This document shows positions 19,414 through 29,163 of a DNA stretch of 64,000 bases, piece by piece. Position 1 is the first letter of the stretch. Every line of letters starts with the position of its first letter. The notes under the pieces were generated by a model. It ran no database searches. It was not told the origin of the DNA and worked only from the letters and a program-made list of their open reading frames with translations. Made by a program: the position numbers and the translations under genes. This DNA is from Allopontixanthobacter confluentis (GTDB taxonomy: Bacteria > Pseudomonadota > Alphaproteobacteria > Sphingomonadales > Sphingomonadaceae), in assembly GCF_009827615.1 (NCBI RefSeq), contig NZ_WTYU01000001.1:269001-333000 (forward strand). The letters run 5' to 3'.

Positions 19414-19619
19414 TCAGGCGGGCTCCGCCATTTGCGCGCCAGCACCAGCGGCGCGACGAATACATCCACAATGCCAACCGCGATCAGCACATAGCCCACT
19501 GCCATGGGCCATTCGATGGCCTGCTGGTTCACCAGTAATCCCAATATCACCATCGCGACGCCGGCCACCCGGGTGAAACTGATGACCAGATAGCGGTTAC
19601 GGGCCAGATCGTCCTTCAT
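19410..19619 (-). CDS. Small two-helix membrane protein
   Basis: A 69-residue protein with two hydrophobic helices (about 12-30 and 37-58) and a basic C-terminus (LARKWRSPPE). It is linked by ATGA overlaps both to the HAD phosphatase upstream and the ATP12 chaperone downstream, which argues that it is a real translated gene. ATG 19619 was chosen; the open frame continues 29 codons upstream inside the phosphatase gene. Function unknown. Confidence 0.75.
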   Translation of the reverse strand: MKDDLARNRYLVISFTRVAGVAMVILGLLVNQQAIEWPMAVGYVLIAVGIVDVFVAPLVLARKWRSPPE

Positions 19620-20269
19620 GACAATAGTTCTCCCAGATGCTGCGCGGATGTCGCCACTGCCGAAGCGCCGGCGCCGTTGAGTTCCGCAGTGGTATGATAG
19701 CCCCAATCCACCCCGATGGCCCGCACATTGGCAGCCTGCGCCATATCCATGTCGAAGGTCGTATCGCCAATCATCACGGTATTTTCCGGCTGGGCCAGCG
19801 CATCGCCAAGGGCAGCCTGCAACATCGCCGGGTGGGGTTTGGAAGGGTGCCTGTCGGCAGTTTGCAGGGAAATGAAGCGGTCTTTGATGCCATGGCTGTC
19901 AAGACAGCTGATCAGGCCGCGATCGGATTTGCCGGTGGCCACTGCCAGCAGCCAGCCAGTTGATTGCAGCAGATCAATCAGTTGAGCAATACCTTCAAAC
20001 AGTGGTTCTTCCAGCCTGCCTTCCATGCGGCTGGTGCGATAGGCCTGCTTATAGGCATCAACCGCGGCCACCTGCAGGGCATGTTCGGCATCGGGCGCCA
20101 GCAGCCTGATCGCCTGGGGCAGGCTCAGGCCGACAATCCGGCGCACGTCGTGATGGTCGGGCGCGGGCAGGCCGGTTTGCGCAAAAGCGATGTCCATCGC
20201 TTCGCAAATGCTTGCCTGCCCATCCACCAGAGTGCCATCGCAATCAAAAACTGCCAGCCTGACTGTCAT
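19616..20269 (-). CDS. HAD-family phosphatase, phosphoglycolate phosphatase-like
   Basis: HAD subfamily IA hydrolase dephosphorylating a small phosphate ester in the cytoplasm. The 217-residue product has motif I FDCDGT with Asp9 nucleophile and Asp11, motif II around AVATGKSDRG, the lysine in PSKPHPAML, and motif III MIGDTTFDMDMA. The cap insertion between motifs I and II is of the helical type seen in Gph. The ATG at 20269 is preferred over the TTG one codon earlier. The true substrate cannot be told from sequence. Coupled by ATGA to the small membrane-protein gene. Confidence 0.88.
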   Translation of the reverse strand: MTVRLAVFDCDGTLVDGQASICEAMDIAFAQTGLPAPDHHDVRRIVGLSLPQAIRLLAPDAEHALQVAAVDAYKQAYRTSRMEGRLEEPLFEGIAQLIDLLQSTGWLLAVATGKSDRGLISCLDSHGIKDRFISLQTADRHPSKPHPAMLQAALGDALAQPENTVMIGDTTFDMDMAQAANVRAIGVDWGYHTTAELNGAGASAVATSAQHLGELLS

Positions 20270-20279
20270 CAAAATCCCG

Positions 20280-20912
20280 TCATTTCAGTAATGTCCGCAT
20301 TAACTGCGCAATTCCCGCAGAGCCATTTTCTTCCAGCCCCTTGGCGATATTGCTGCGTTCTTCGGCAGATTTGTTCTGCGACAGTTTGACCGTGTCACGC
20401 CGCGCTCTGATGTCCATTTCAAAGCCGACAATGCCTTTCATCAGGCCATGCAGGCGCGCCGGTGAAAGCCTGTCCATCGTCCACGGCTTTCCGCCCTGGA
20501 TGCGGGCTTCATGGCGGGCAGTCAATGTCTCCAGCATGGCCGAAAGCCCTTCTGCGTCCATCCTGCGGACCGGCCCTTCCAGTTCCAGCGCCACGTAATT
20601 CCACGTTGGTGGTTCGTCTGGCGCATCATACCATCGTGAAGAAACATAGGCGTCCGGCCCGTTCACCACCAGCAGCGCAGTGGTGCCTGCCAGATGTTTG
20701 GTCAGCGCATTGCGGGCTGAAAGATGGAACTGCACAGTGCCATCGCCAATGGGTTGATCGCCAGTGGATAGGTCGCCTCTGTAAATCAGCGGCGTGTGGC
20801 CAACGCGCGGCCCATCGGGCGTCTGCGCGAAGACCATGCCAAACCCGACTTCCTCGATCAGCGTTTCGTGCAGCTGATGGTCAGTGTGGCGGAATGCGGC
20901 AGCCGGATGCAT
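20280..20912 (-). CDS. PaiB-like FMN-binding protein
   Basis: A 210-residue split-barrel flavin-binding protein of the PaiB family, named after the Bacillus regulator of sporulation and protease genes. In proteobacteria its role is unclear; it may be an FMN oxidoreductase. Recognisable parts are the N-terminal GFGMVFAQTPDGPRVGHTPLIY, the AYVSSRWY segment (here GPDAYVSSRWYDAPDEPPTWNY in two blocks) and the C-terminal GIVGFEMDI. The ATG follows directly on the stop of the pseudouridine synthase gene (TAGATG), so the two are coupled. Confidence 0.85.
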   Translation of the reverse strand: MHPAAAFRHTDHQLHETLIEEVGFGMVFAQTPDGPRVGHTPLIYRGDLSTGDQPIGDGTVQFHLSARNALTKHLAGTTALLVVNGPDAYVSSRWYDAPDEPPTWNYVALELEGPVRRMDAEGLSAMLETLTARHEARIQGGKPWTMDRLSPARLHGLMKGIVGFEMDIRARRDTVKLSQNKSAEERSNIAKGLEENGSAGIAQLMRTLLK

Positions 20913-22307
20913 CTAGCGCCCTTTGTTGGTGGGACCAGACTTTCGCGGGCCGCCACGCGTGGGCGTGCCTCTGGCTGGGGCGCTGCGCGCTGCGCCGCGC
21001 TTGCCGGGTGCAGACTTTGCCGTGTCCGACTTGCGGGGTGCTGGCTTGCCCCCCACTGGTTTGGCACCCGCTGTTTTGCCAGATGCTGGCTTTGGCGAAC
21101 CCTTGCCCTTGGTCGGACCGCTTTTGCCGGTCTTGGGGCGCCCTTTGGCAACGCCGTCCTTTTCATTGCGGCCACCAGCCAGGCGTTCGCGCCGTTCGCC
21201 GCGCCGTTCCTTGCGGATCTGCTTGGAATGCTGGCGCGCAGATTGCTTTTTCTGCTCGCGCGACATGGGCGTTGGTTCATCATCAGGCAGCGCTTCGCTC
21301 AGGCTGATGTCGAACCCCAGCTGTTCCATGCTGGCAGCAAAATGCAGCGGCAATTCCGCCGTAACATCCAGCGGCGCGCCATCGGGATGGTCGATTACCA
21401 GCCGTCGTGCATGCAGATGCAGCTTCCGGCTGATGCTGCCGGTCAGGAATGCGTCCTGCCCGCCATATTTGCCATCGCCCACAATCGGGTGGCCAATGGC
21501 CGCCATATGCACGCGCAATTGATGGGTTCGGCCTGTCAGTGGCTGCAATTCGACCCAGCAGGCGCTGTTGCCCGCCCGTTCGATCACGCGATACCGGGTC
21601 CGTGCCGTCTGGCCGTTTTCTTCATCGACATGCATTTTCTCGCCGCCGGTGCCGGGCTGTTTGGACAGGGGGGCGTCAATTTGTCCCTCGAACACATCAG
21701 GCACGCCAACAATCAGCGCCCAATAGACTTTTTTGGCAGACCGGCCCGCAAACCGTTTCGAGAAAAATGCGGCACTGCCCGGTGTGCGGGCCACCAGCAG
21801 GACGCCGCTGGTATCCTTGTCCAGACGGTGAACCAGCCGGGGACGAGGGCCGCGGCCTGGACCGTCGGGGCCGACATAGGCATCCAGCAAGGCGTCGACA
21901 TGCTGTTTCATGCCCGTGCCGCCCTGGGTGGCAAGGCCCGGCAGCTTGTTCAGCACAATGGCCGCCCGATCCTGCGTGATGACCATCGAATCGGCCAGTT
22001 CGATTTCTTCTTCGGTCAGCTGGCGGCGTTCGTTCGGGCCGCGATCGGGCTGGTCACCGCCCGGCGGCACGCGGATGATCTGCCCGGTGGCAATGCGGTC
22101 ATCCACCTTGGCCCGTTTGCCATCGATACGGATCTGCCCGGTGCGCGCCCAGCGCGACACGGTGGCAAAGCCGATCTGCGGCAAATGCCGTTTGAACCAG
22201 CGGTCCAGCCGCACATCGTCATCATCCTTGCGGACAGTGAACTGGCGAACTTCGCTTGAAGGGCCATCTTGCGGATTGGTGGCTTGCGGATTGGTGGGCT
22301 CGCTCAT
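20913..22307 (-). CDS. RluA-family pseudouridine synthase with long basic C-terminal tail
   Basis: Isomerises uridine to pseudouridine in rRNA (RluC/RluD type). The 464 residues contain an S4 RNA-binding domain (about 33-82). The catalytic domain has HRLDKDTSG (160-168, catalytic Asp163), and downstream LTGRTHQLRVHMAAIGHPIVGD. The last 110 or so residues are an unusual low-complexity extension, rich in Lys, Arg, Gly and Pro, with repeated GK/APxK/RS-like units. It is probably disordered and RNA-binding. Typical RluC is about 320 residues. ATGA overlap with crcB upstream. Confidence 0.92.
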   Translation of the reverse strand: MSEPTNPQATNPQDGPSSEVRQFTVRKDDDDVRLDRWFKRHLPQIGFATVSRWARTGQIRIDGKRAKVDDRIATGQIIRVPPGGDQPDRGPNERRQLTEEEIELADSMVITQDRAAIVLNKLPGLATQGGTGMKQHVDALLDAYVGPDGPGRGPRPRLVHRLDKDTSGVLLVARTPGSAAFFSKRFAGRSAKKVYWALIVGVPDVFEGQIDAPLSKQPGTGGEKMHVDEENGQTARTRYRVIERAGNSACWVELQPLTGRTHQLRVHMAAIGHPIVGDGKYGGQDAFLTGSISRKLHLHARRLVIDHPDGAPLDVTAELPLHFAASMEQLGFDISLSEALPDDEPTPMSREQKKQSARQHSKQIRKERRGERRERLAGGRNEKDGVAKGRPKTGKSGPTKGKGSPKPASGKTAGAKPVGGKPAPRKSDTAKSAPGKRGAARSAPARGTPTRGGPRKSGPTNKGR

Positions 22308-22714
22308 GCTGCGATCCTCATGATGATAAGTCCGATATAAAGGCCGGTCAGGCCTGCCAGAACAGAAACCAGCGCATAGGACAATGCCAGGGCTGGCTGC
22401 CCACGCTCGATCAGCAGCATCAGTTCAAGGCTGAATGCGGAAAATGTGGTGAAGCCGCCCAGCAGGCCGACCCCTACCAGCAATCGCCACTGTTCGCCCG
22501 AACCATCGCTGTGCCGTGCAAGATAGCCTGCCAGAAGCCCCATGGCGATACTGCCCAGAACATTTACTGCAATGGTGGCCCACGGATAACCGACCATGGT
22601 CTGCGCGCCGAACCAGCGCGTCATTCCGCGCCCGGCCTGATACCGCAGCACAGCGCCCGCCGCGCCGCCAATCGCGACATTTACCGTTGCGGCCAAGGGT
22701 GAAAGAGAAGTCAT
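22304..22714 (-). CDS. crcB: Fluoride ion channel CrcB/FluC
   Basis: Inner-membrane dimeric channel that exports fluoride. The 136 residues have four hydrophobic helices and the family motifs [14 protein letters not shown] near residue 16, a GSIAMGLL helix, and [15 protein letters not shown], which holds the conserved Phe box and Na+-binding region. ATG 22714 was chosen because it gives the usual N-terminus; an upstream in-frame ATG at 22750 would add 12 polar residues. No fluoride riboswitch is visible upstream. ATGA overlap couples it to the pseudouridine synthase gene. Confidence 0.93.
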   Translation of the reverse strand: MTSLSPLAATVNVAIGGAAGAVLRYQAGRGMTRWFGAQTMVGYPWATIAVNVLGSIAMGLLAGYLARHSDGSGEQWRLLVGVGLLGGFTTFSAFSLELMLLIERGQPALALSYALVSVLAGLTGLYIGLIIMRIAA

Positions 22715-22843
22715 GGCGGGTGCCTTAGACGCCCAATTGCCTTTCGTCATCCTGCGACTTCATGTATTGCCAAGGATCAGCGCGATCAGGGCCAATCTCT
22801 CCGGCAATATTGCGGCCAATTGGGTAGTGTGTCGTTCTGGCAC

Positions 22844-22872
22844 TTGCCAAAAAGGCTGGGATTGGCTAATTG
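22844..22872 (+). promoter_or_regulatory. Possible sigma-70-type promoter for rpsU
   Basis: TTGCCA (22844-22849) and TAATTG (22867-22872) are separated by 17 bases and lie about 115 bases upstream of the rpsU start, in the 271-base gap divergent to crcB. The -35 is good and the -10 weak. Assigned by eye. Confidence 0.3.
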
Positions 22873-22985
22873 CGCCCCAGTTCGAGCCGTTCCGAAGGGA
22901 TTCGGCACAATTTCTATTGATAAGCTGTAGGCGCACCCCCGCGCAGATGCGGGCTCTGTTCCTTTGCTGTGAGGTGTTTGAATTT

Positions 22986-23192
22986 ATGCAGATCATGGTT
23001 CGCGATAACAATGTCGACCAGGCCCTACGCGCGCTCAAGAAGAAGCTGCAGCGTGAAGGCGTGTATCGCGAGATGAAGCTGCGCCGCCATTACGAAAAGC
23101 CCAGCGAAAAGCGCGCCCGTGAAAAGGCAGCAGCCGTTCGCCGTGCGCGCAAGCTGGAACGCAAGCGTATGGAGCGTGACGGGATCAAGTAA
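22986..23192 (+). CDS. rpsU: 30S ribosomal protein bS21
   Basis: Small-subunit ribosomal protein helping mRNA base-pairing at initiation. The 68-residue product ([20 protein letters not shown]...) has the typical bS21 N-terminus and the highly basic tail with [17 protein letters not shown]. The length matches alphaproteobacterial bS21. ATG at 22986; the frame continues far upstream without similarity. A strong terminator lies about 115 bases past the stop. Confidence 0.97.
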   Translation: MQIMVRDNNVDQALRALKKKLQREGVYREMKLRRHYEKPSEKRAREKAAAVRRARKLERKRMERDGIK

Positions 23193-23307
23193 GACCCCGT
23201 CTTCCAGGCGGGTCTGCCTGTTTTCAGCTGCGCCGGGTTCGGTGGTTGACGCTGAAATTCGCGCAATTTTAAAGACTCGCTTGAACCAAGCATTGCATTC
23301 AGCCATC

Positions 23308-23335
23308 AGGGCGCGGCTATTTCCGCGCCCTTTTT
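23308..23335 (+). terminator. Rho-independent terminator downstream of rpsU
   Basis: A 9-bp perfect GC-rich stem (23308-23316 with 23323-23331), 6-base loop, then four more T. It lies between rpsU and the FKBP gene. Confidence 0.8.
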
Positions 23336-23404
23336 GCCATGTGCTGCCCTTTTTTGTCCGAAGCTGTCACTCCGGGCGTACCTTTCACGAATCAGGATGA
23401 TTTG

Positions 23405-23950
23405 ATGACCGAAATTACCCGTGTTCCGCTTCAGCCTATTGCCAAGGGTTCGCTGACCAAGCTGTGGCTTGGCGTCCTTGCTGCCATCCTCATCGGTGTC
23501 GGGATTGCGTATTTCGCAGCGCCCAAGGGCGTATCGGTAGAAACATTGCAGGCAGGCACGGGCCCTAACCCTGCGCCCAGCGACGTGGTGCTGGTGAATT
23601 ACACGGGCAAGCTGGCCAGCGGAAAAGTGTTTGACGAAGGGCAGGGCGCTCCCTTGCCGCTGGAAGGCATGATCCCGGGCTTCAAGGAAGGCGCGCTGCA
23701 AATGCAGAAGGGCGGCAAGTACCAGATGACCATTCCTGCGGAAAAAGCCTATGGCGCAGAAGAAAAGGTCAACCCGCAAACCGGTGAAGTGGCCATTCCG
23801 GCCAATAGCGATCTGGTGTTCGAAGTCGAAATGATCGATTTCATGTCGCTGGAAGATTTCCAGGCGCGCATGGCGCAGATGCAGCAGATGATGCAGATGC
23901 AGCAGCAGGGTGCCGAAGGTGCAGAAGGTGCCGCCCTGCCGCAGCCATAA
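23405..23950 (+). CDS. Membrane-anchored FKBP-type peptidyl-prolyl isomerase
   Basis: Speeds cis-trans isomerisation of prolyl bonds during periplasmic protein folding. The 181 residues have an N-terminal membrane helix (about 19-38), then an FKBP domain (about 45-145: DVVLVNYTGKLASGKVFDEG, PLPLEGMIPGFKEGALQMQKGG, IPAEKAYGAEE, LVFEVEMIDF). The tail (about 155-176) is unusually Met/Gln-rich (MAQMQQMMQMQQQG) and then ends in Ala/Pro. ATG at 23405 is preceded by GGATGATTTG; weak RBS. The helix is uncleaved-looking, so anchoring is inferred. Confidence 0.9.
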   Translation: MTEITRVPLQPIAKGSLTKLWLGVLAAILIGVGIAYFAAPKGVSVETLQAGTGPNPAPSDVVLVNYTGKLASGKVFDEGQGAPLPLEGMIPGFKEGALQMQKGGKYQMTIPAEKAYGAEEKVNPQTGEVAIPANSDLVFEVEMIDFMSLEDFQARMAQMQQMMQMQQQGAEGAEGAALPQP

Positions 23951-24014
23951 GGGCTGACCGGCAGTGACTTTGCTGCGGTATTGCAGTCAGCACAAATTTC
24001 GCTGACAAGGGCGA

Positions 24015-25748
24015 ATGACCCAGCAATCCGCAGCAGCCCCGCCGGTTTTTCCTGCCGCCCCGTCGCACGAGGCAGATAATGACTGGCCGCTGAGGCCATG
24101 GCTTTTGGCCGGGCTGCTGGGCCTTGCGGCTCTGCTGATCCACTTTGTTACCCAGGGCCATGAACAATCGCCTGGCTGGATGGCACTGGCGGCATTTCTT
24201 TTCTTCGGGTCGATTTTCGCGGCATTTGCGGTTGAACGTCACCGCTGGCTGACCCCTGCACTGGCGGCGCTGGCGGCAGGGCTGGTGATGGCCGGGCTCG
24301 CTTGGCGGGCGGTCGACCCCGGTGATTATCTGGCCGATGAAATATTCGCCTTTGCAGCCGGCATTGTCGCCACCACACTGGCGCTTCCCCTGTTTCAGGC
24401 GGGGTTTCACCGAACGCGTTTCGATACGCCCTACCGCGAAACCCATTCGCACATCTGGAATGATCTGGTCAGCGGCGTGGGCGCGCTTGCTTTTGTCGCT
24501 TTGTCATGGGCGCTGCTCGCCGTTCTGTCGGAACTGTTCCAGCTGCTGAAAATCGACGTGATCAAGAACCTCATGAACCAGGAATGGTTCGGCTGGACTT
24601 ACACCGGTGTCACCTTTGGTGCGGCACTTGGCACATTGCGCAACCAGCTGAAGATATTGGGCACACTCCAGTCAGTCGTGCTGGTGGTGCTTGCCCTGCT
24701 GGCGGTGCCGCTGGCAGCTGCGCTGGTGATGTTCCTGCTTGCCATGATCCTCTCCGGCCCGGCAGTGCTGTGGGAAGCAACGCGCAGCGCCACGCCCGTG
24801 CTGCTGGCCTGTGCCCTTGGCGCCTTTGTGCTGACCAATGCCATCATCCGCGATGATGATAGTGCCATGACCGGTTCGCGCATCATGCGACTCGCCGCCT
24901 TCGTTCTGGCCATCGGCATATTTCCCCTGACTGTATTTGCGGCCATTTCCATGGGCACACGCGTGGCCCAGCACGGCTTGTCGCCCGAACGCCTGTGGGG
25001 TTTGGTCGCGATTGCTTTTGCCTGTGCTTATGGTCTTGCCTATATTGTTGCGCTGGTGCGCGGTGGCCGTGCCGGATGGCATGACCGGCTGCGCCGGGCC
25101 AATCTGCATCTGGCGGTTGGCGGCTGCGGGCTGGCCCTGTTGCTGGCGCTGCCCATCTTTGATTTCGGCGCGATTTCCGCACGTAACCAGATTGCCCGGC
25201 TGGACGCTGGCAAGACTGATCTTTCGACATTTGATTTTGCCGCCCTGCGGTGGGATTTTGGCGAAGCGGGTCGCACGGCCTTGCGCGAACTGGTCAAAAC
25301 ATCCGACGGGCCGCTGATGGCCAAGGCGCAGGAAGCCCTGGCCCAGAAGCAGCGCCCCTACCGCATGACCGTAGAGGACGACAGGGTGGACGAGCGGCTA
25401 GCCAATCTGCGGGTCGATGCCGAAGACCCGGCAGTGCGCCAGCAAGTCCGCGATTATGTGGCCAGTCAGATGTGGCTGTGCAACCGGCCCTGTATCATCG
25501 TGGACCTCGGCACGGTTACGGGCAGTACGCGCAAAATGGCGCGGCTGGAAGACCGGCGATCGATGCCTTTCGACCTCGACATGAATGCCACCTATTCGCC
25601 GCAAACCACGGTCCAGATAGTGGAAGCAGCGCCTGTGGAGTCAGTTCAGGAAGTCGACATCGGTGCAAAATCGGAAGTCGAAATCCGCCCCTATACTGGC
25701 CGCCAGATTTACGTGGATGGCAAACCCCTCGGCGTGCCGTTTGAATAG
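24015..25748 (+). CDS. DUF4153 polytopic membrane protein
   Basis: A 577-residue inner-membrane protein with about ten hydrophobic segments in the first 390 residues and a C-terminal soluble domain (about 390-577). Arrangement and motifs such as [17 protein letters not shown] and the ending with [11 protein letters not shown] fit DUF4153, a family of unknown function common in sphingomonads. The C-terminal part has a Cys pair ([11 protein letters not shown]) that may be extracytoplasmic and disulfide-bonded. It stands alone between the FKBP gene and gatCAB. Confidence 0.8.
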   Translation: MTQQSAAAPPVFPAAPSHEADNDWPLRPWLLAGLLGLAALLIHFVTQGHEQSPGWMALAAFLFFGSIFAAFAVERHRWLTPALAALAAGLVMAGLAWRAVDPGDYLADEIFAFAAGIVATTLALPLFQAGFHRTRFDTPYRETHSHIWNDLVSGVGALAFVALSWALLAVLSELFQLLKIDVIKNLMNQEWFGWTYTGVTFGAALGTLRNQLKILGTLQSVVLVVLALLAVPLAAALVMFLLAMILSGPAVLWEATRSATPVLLACALGAFVLTNAIIRDDDSAMTGSRIMRLAAFVLAIGIFPLTVFAAISMGTRVAQHGLSPERLWGLVAIAFACAYGLAYIVALVRGGRAGWHDRLRRANLHLAVGGCGLALLLALPIFDFGAISARNQIARLDAGKTDLSTFDFAALRWDFGEAGRTALRELVKTSDGPLMAKAQEALAQKQRPYRMTVEDDRVDERLANLRVDAEDPAVRQQVRDYVASQMWLCNRPCIIVDLGTVTGSTRKMARLEDRRSMPFDLDMNATYSPQTTVQIVEAAPVESVQEVDIGAKSEVEIRPYTGRQIYVDGKPLGVPFE

Positions 25749-25819
25749 CAGGTGTAAAACGCACCGCTCCACGCATCTGCCGCTTGAAGCGGCGCGCTGC
25801 CAAGGCTAACGCGCGTTGC

Positions 25820-26122
25820 ATGTCTGTAGATAAACAAACCGTCGCGAAAATCGCTTCGCTTGCACGCATCAGGATGGATGATGACGAGCTTGAGCGCATG
25901 GTGCCCGAGCTTAACAACATCCTCGCCTGGGTGGAGCAATTGGGCGAAGTCGATTGTAGCGGCGTCGAACCGATGACTGCGGTCATTCCCAACACCCTGC
26001 GCCTGCGCGCCGATGTGGTCGATGCCGACCCGCTGACCGGCGGCGGCATCCGCGACAAGGTTCTGGCCAATGCGCCTGCGCCCGAACACGGGTTCTTTGG
26101 CGTGCCCAAGGTGATTGAATAA
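25820..26122 (+). CDS. gatC: Asp/Glu-tRNA amidotransferase subunit C
   Basis: Small subunit stabilising GatA and GatB in the tRNA-dependent amidotransferase that makes Gln-tRNA and Asn-tRNA from mischarged precursors. The 100-residue product has the typical [20 protein letters not shown] start, [12 protein letters not shown], and the ending [14 protein letters not shown] 25820 is the usual family start. The stop overlaps the gatA start by one base (TAATG). First gene of gatCAB. Confidence 0.96.
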   Translation: MSVDKQTVAKIASLARIRMDDDELERMVPELNNILAWVEQLGEVDCSGVEPMTAVIPNTLRLRADVVDADPLTGGGIRDKVLANAPAPEHGFFGVPKVIE

Positions 26123-27606
26123 TGACTGATCTGACTGAACTGGGCGTTGCCGCCATCCGCGACGGGGTTGCCAAGGGTGATTTTACTGCCCGCGAAGTGG
26201 CAGAAGCCTTTAACGCCAATGTCGCGGCTGCATCCGCACTGAACGCCTTCATCGTCACCACGCCGGAAAAGGCGCTGGAAGCAGCAGGCGCAGTCGATGC
26301 TGACCGCGCTGCGGGCAAGGCGCTGGGCAGCATGGCCGGAGTGCCCATTGGCATGAAGGACCTGTTTGCCACGCAAGGCGTGCAGACCACGGCTGCCAGC
26401 CACATTCTTGGCGGCTTCGTCCCGCCTTACGAAAGCACCGTGTCCAGCAATCTGTGGGCGGCTGGTGCAGGGATGCTGGGCAAGCTTAATCTTGACCAGT
26501 TCGCGATGGGATCGTCCAACGAGACGTCCTATTTCGGCAATGTGATTTCGCCGTGGCGCAGCCGCGACAGCAATGCAGAGCTTGCACCCGGCGGTTCGTC
26601 GGGCGGCAGTTCCACGGCAGTGTCCGCACGGCTGGCACCTGCCGCCACCGGCACCGATACTGGCGGTTCCATCCGCCAGCCCGCAGCCTTTACCGGCATC
26701 ACGGGCGTAAAACCCACCTATGGCCGGTGCAGCCGCTGGGGCGTTGTAGCCTTTGCGTCCAGCCTGGATCAGGCAGGGCCGATGGCGCGCGATATCCGTG
26801 ACTGCGCCATCATGCTGGGCGCTATGGCCGGTTTTGATCCAAAGGATTCGACCAGTCTCGATATGCCGGTGCCGGATTGGGAGGCGGCGCTGAACGCCGA
26901 TCTCAAGGGTAAGAAAGTTGGCATCCCGCGCGAATACCGCATGGACGGTATGGATGCCGAAATCGAGGCAAGCTGGGAACAGGGCAAGGCGTGGCTGCGC
27001 GATGCAGGCGCTGAAATCGTCGATATCAGCCTGCCGCACACCAAATATGCGCTGCCAGCCTATTACATCATCGCGCCCGCAGAAGCGTCGAGCAACCTCG
27101 CGCGCTATGATGGCGTGCGTTATGGCCTGCGCGATCTGCCGGAAGGGGCCGGCTTGCAGGATATGTATGCCGCCACCCGCGCAGCAGGATTTGGCGATGA
27201 AGTGAAGCGCCGCGTGCTGATTGGCACCTATGTGCTCAGCGCCGGTTTCTACGATGCCTATTACACACAGGCCCAGAAAGTGCGGACCCTGATTGCGCGC
27301 GATTTTGCCGAAGCGTTCGAACAATGCGATGTGATCCTGGCGCCGACGACTCCATCGGCGGCTTTCCCGCTGGGCGACAAGTCTGACGATCCGCTGTCGA
27401 TGTATCTGAACGATGTGTTCGCCGTGCCAGCCAGCCTGGCCGGCCTCCCGGCATTGTCTGTCCCTGCCGGGCTGACGCAAAGCGGCCTGCCGCTGGGCCT
27501 GCAGATCATCGGCAAGGCTTTTGACGAACAGGGCGTGATGAACGCCGGTCTTGCGATCGAACAGCGGGCGAATTTCAGCGCCAAACCAGACAGGTGGTGG
27601 GCATGA
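26122..27606 (+). CDS. gatA: Glutamyl-tRNA(Gln) amidotransferase subunit A
   Basis: Glutaminase subunit of GatCAB that frees ammonia from glutamine. The 494 residues show the amidase-signature triad: Lys79 ([10 protein letters not shown]), cis-Ser159 in GGSSGGSS, and Ser183 ([11 protein letters not shown]). Spacing equals that of the structurally known S. aureus enzyme (K79/S154/S178) with a 5-residue shift. It starts on the gatC stop and its own stop overlaps gatB (ATGA). Confidence 0.97.
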   Translation: MTDLTELGVAAIRDGVAKGDFTAREVAEAFNANVAAASALNAFIVTTPEKALEAAGAVDADRAAGKALGSMAGVPIGMKDLFATQGVQTTAASHILGGFVPPYESTVSSNLWAAGAGMLGKLNLDQFAMGSSNETSYFGNVISPWRSRDSNAELAPGGSSGGSSTAVSARLAPAATGTDTGGSIRQPAAFTGITGVKPTYGRCSRWGVVAFASSLDQAGPMARDIRDCAIMLGAMAGFDPKDSTSLDMPVPDWEAALNADLKGKKVGIPREYRMDGMDAEIEASWEQGKAWLRDAGAEIVDISLPHTKYALPAYYIIAPAEASSNLARYDGVRYGLRDLPEGAGLQDMYAATRAAGFGDEVKRRVLIGTYVLSAGFYDAYYTQAQKVRTLIARDFAEAFEQCDVILAPTTPSAAFPLGDKSDDPLSMYLNDVFAVPASLAGLPALSVPAGLTQSGLPLGLQIIGKAFDEQGVMNAGLAIEQRANFSAKPDRWWA

Positions 27607-29102
27607 GCGATTACCGTATCCAGGGTGAAACCGGCGAATGGGAGGTCGTGATCGGCCTCGAAGTGCATGCCCAGGTGACGTCCCATTCCAAGCTGTTTTC
27701 CGGCGCGTCGACCACTTTTGGTGCAGAGCCAAATGCGCAGGTCAGCCTGATTGATGCCGCAATGCCGGGAATGTTGCCTGTGCCTAATGCGGAATGTATC
27801 CGGCAGGCGGTGCGCACCGGCATGGCGATAGAAGCGCAGATCAACAAGTTCTCGCGGTTTGACCGGAAGAATTATTTCTACGCCGATTTGCCGCAGGGCT
27901 ACCAGATCAGCCAGCTTTACCATCCCATCGTGGGCGAAGGCTCGCTGGTGATTGAAGCGGATGAAAAGGCCGGTATTCCCCAGCCCAAGACCATCGGGAT
28001 CGAACGGATCCATGTGGAACAGGATGCGGGCAAGCTGATGCATGACCAGCATCCGACCATGTCCTATGTCGATCTCAATCGCTGCGGCGTGGCGCTGATG
28101 GAAATCGTTTCCATGCCGCATATGACCTCGCCTGCAGAGGCAGGGGCTTACGTCCGCAAGCTGCGTTCCATTCTGCGCTATGTCGGATCATGCGATGGCA
28201 ATATGGAAGAAGGCTCCATGCGCGCTGACGTCAACGTCTCGGTCCGCAAGGTAGGCGCTGCTGAACTGGGCACGCGCACCGAAACGAAGAACGTCAATTC
28301 CGTGCGCTTCGTAATGGCCGTGATCGAGCAGGAAGCCCGCCGTCAGGTGGATCTGATCGAAGAAGGCGGCACCGTGGTGCAGGAAACCCGCCTTTACGAT
28401 CCGGACAAGAACGAAACCCGGTCCATGCGCAGCAAGGAAGATGCGCATGATTATCGCTATTTCCCGGATCCTGACCTGCTGCCGCTGGAACTGGACGATG
28501 CATTTCTTGAAGAATGCCGTGCCAGCCTGCCGGAACTGCCCGATGCCAAGCGTGCGCGCTATACCGGCGAGTTGGGTCTGACGGATTACAATGCAGCCCA
28601 GCTTACCGCCGAAGTGGAGACATTCGCCCGTTTCGAAACGCTGCTGGCTGCAACTGCCAGCCAGCTTGACAAGTCAGGCGCCGATGTGGCGACGCAGGTT
28701 GCCAACTGGACCCTGTCAGTCGCGCCTGGCGTGCTGAAGTCGCTCGGCGATGAAGCGCAGATGGAATTTAATACCGCCGCTGCCAATGCCGCGATTTTGA
28801 AACTGGTGGACGCTGGAACAGTGTCGGGCGGACAGGCCAAGGAAATCTACGAAATCGTCCTCAGGACCGGGCGCGAGCCGGACGAGATTGCCGAGACCGA
28901 AGGCCTGAAACAGCAGAGCGATACCGGCGCAATCGAGGCCGAGATCGACAAGGTGCTGGAAGCCAATCCTGACAAGGTCGCTGAATATCGCGGCGGCAAG
29001 GATAAGCTGTTCGGCTTCTTCGTCGGCCAGACGATGAAGGCGATGCAGGGCAAGGCCAACCCGCAGGTGATCAATGAATTGCTGAAAGCGAAGCTGGGTT
29101 AA
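27603..29102 (+). CDS. gatB: Aspartyl/glutamyl-tRNA amidotransferase subunit B
   Basis: Kinase/transamidase subunit that activates Glu- or Asp-tRNA and adds the ammonia delivered from GatA. The 499 residues contain the conserved [49 protein letters not shown] and [12 protein letters not shown] blocks. The C-terminal YqeY-like helical domain ends with [17 protein letters not shown] 27603 is set by the overlap with the gatA stop (ATGA). A strong terminator follows. Confidence 0.97.
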   Translation: MSDYRIQGETGEWEVVIGLEVHAQVTSHSKLFSGASTTFGAEPNAQVSLIDAAMPGMLPVPNAECIRQAVRTGMAIEAQINKFSRFDRKNYFYADLPQGYQISQLYHPIVGEGSLVIEADEKAGIPQPKTIGIERIHVEQDAGKLMHDQHPTMSYVDLNRCGVALMEIVSMPHMTSPAEAGAYVRKLRSILRYVGSCDGNMEEGSMRADVNVSVRKVGAAELGTRTETKNVNSVRFVMAVIEQEARRQVDLIEEGGTVVQETRLYDPDKNETRSMRSKEDAHDYRYFPDPDLLPLELDDAFLEECRASLPELPDAKRARYTGELGLTDYNAAQLTAEVETFARFETLLAATASQLDKSGADVATQVANWTLSVAPGVLKSLGDEAQMEFNTAAANAAILKLVDAGTVSGGQAKEIYEIVLRTGREPDEIAETEGLKQQSDTGAIEAEIDKVLEANPDKVAEYRGGKDKLFGFFVGQTMKAMQGKANPQVINELLKAKLG

Positions 29103-29126
29103 GCCCTCGCTGGCGTTACAGGAATT

Positions 29127-29160
29127 AAGGGCGGCTTCGTTAGCGCGAAGCCGCCCTTTT
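29127..29160. terminator. Strong terminator after gatB
   Basis: A perfect 11-bp stem, GGGCGGCTTCG (29129-29139) with its complement at 29146-29156, a 6-base loop, then TTTT. A-rich flanks on the other side let it also serve the convergent minus-strand gene that ends at 29164. Confidence 0.9.
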
Positions 29161-29163
29161 CAT

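Noticed and set aside
20796-22259. Long plus-strand open frame opposite the pseudouridine synthase gene
   Set aside because: It is antisense to a well-supported RluA-type gene and shows no homology that I can recognise.
22715-22985. Fluoride riboswitch upstream of crcB
   Set aside because: No match to the conserved fluoride-aptamer sequence was recognised in the leader of crcB.
25516-27732. A 738-codon minus-strand open frame opposite gatA
   Set aside because: It lies opposite certain genes (DUF4153 end, gatC, gatA), has no Shine-Dalgarno sequence and no known motif.
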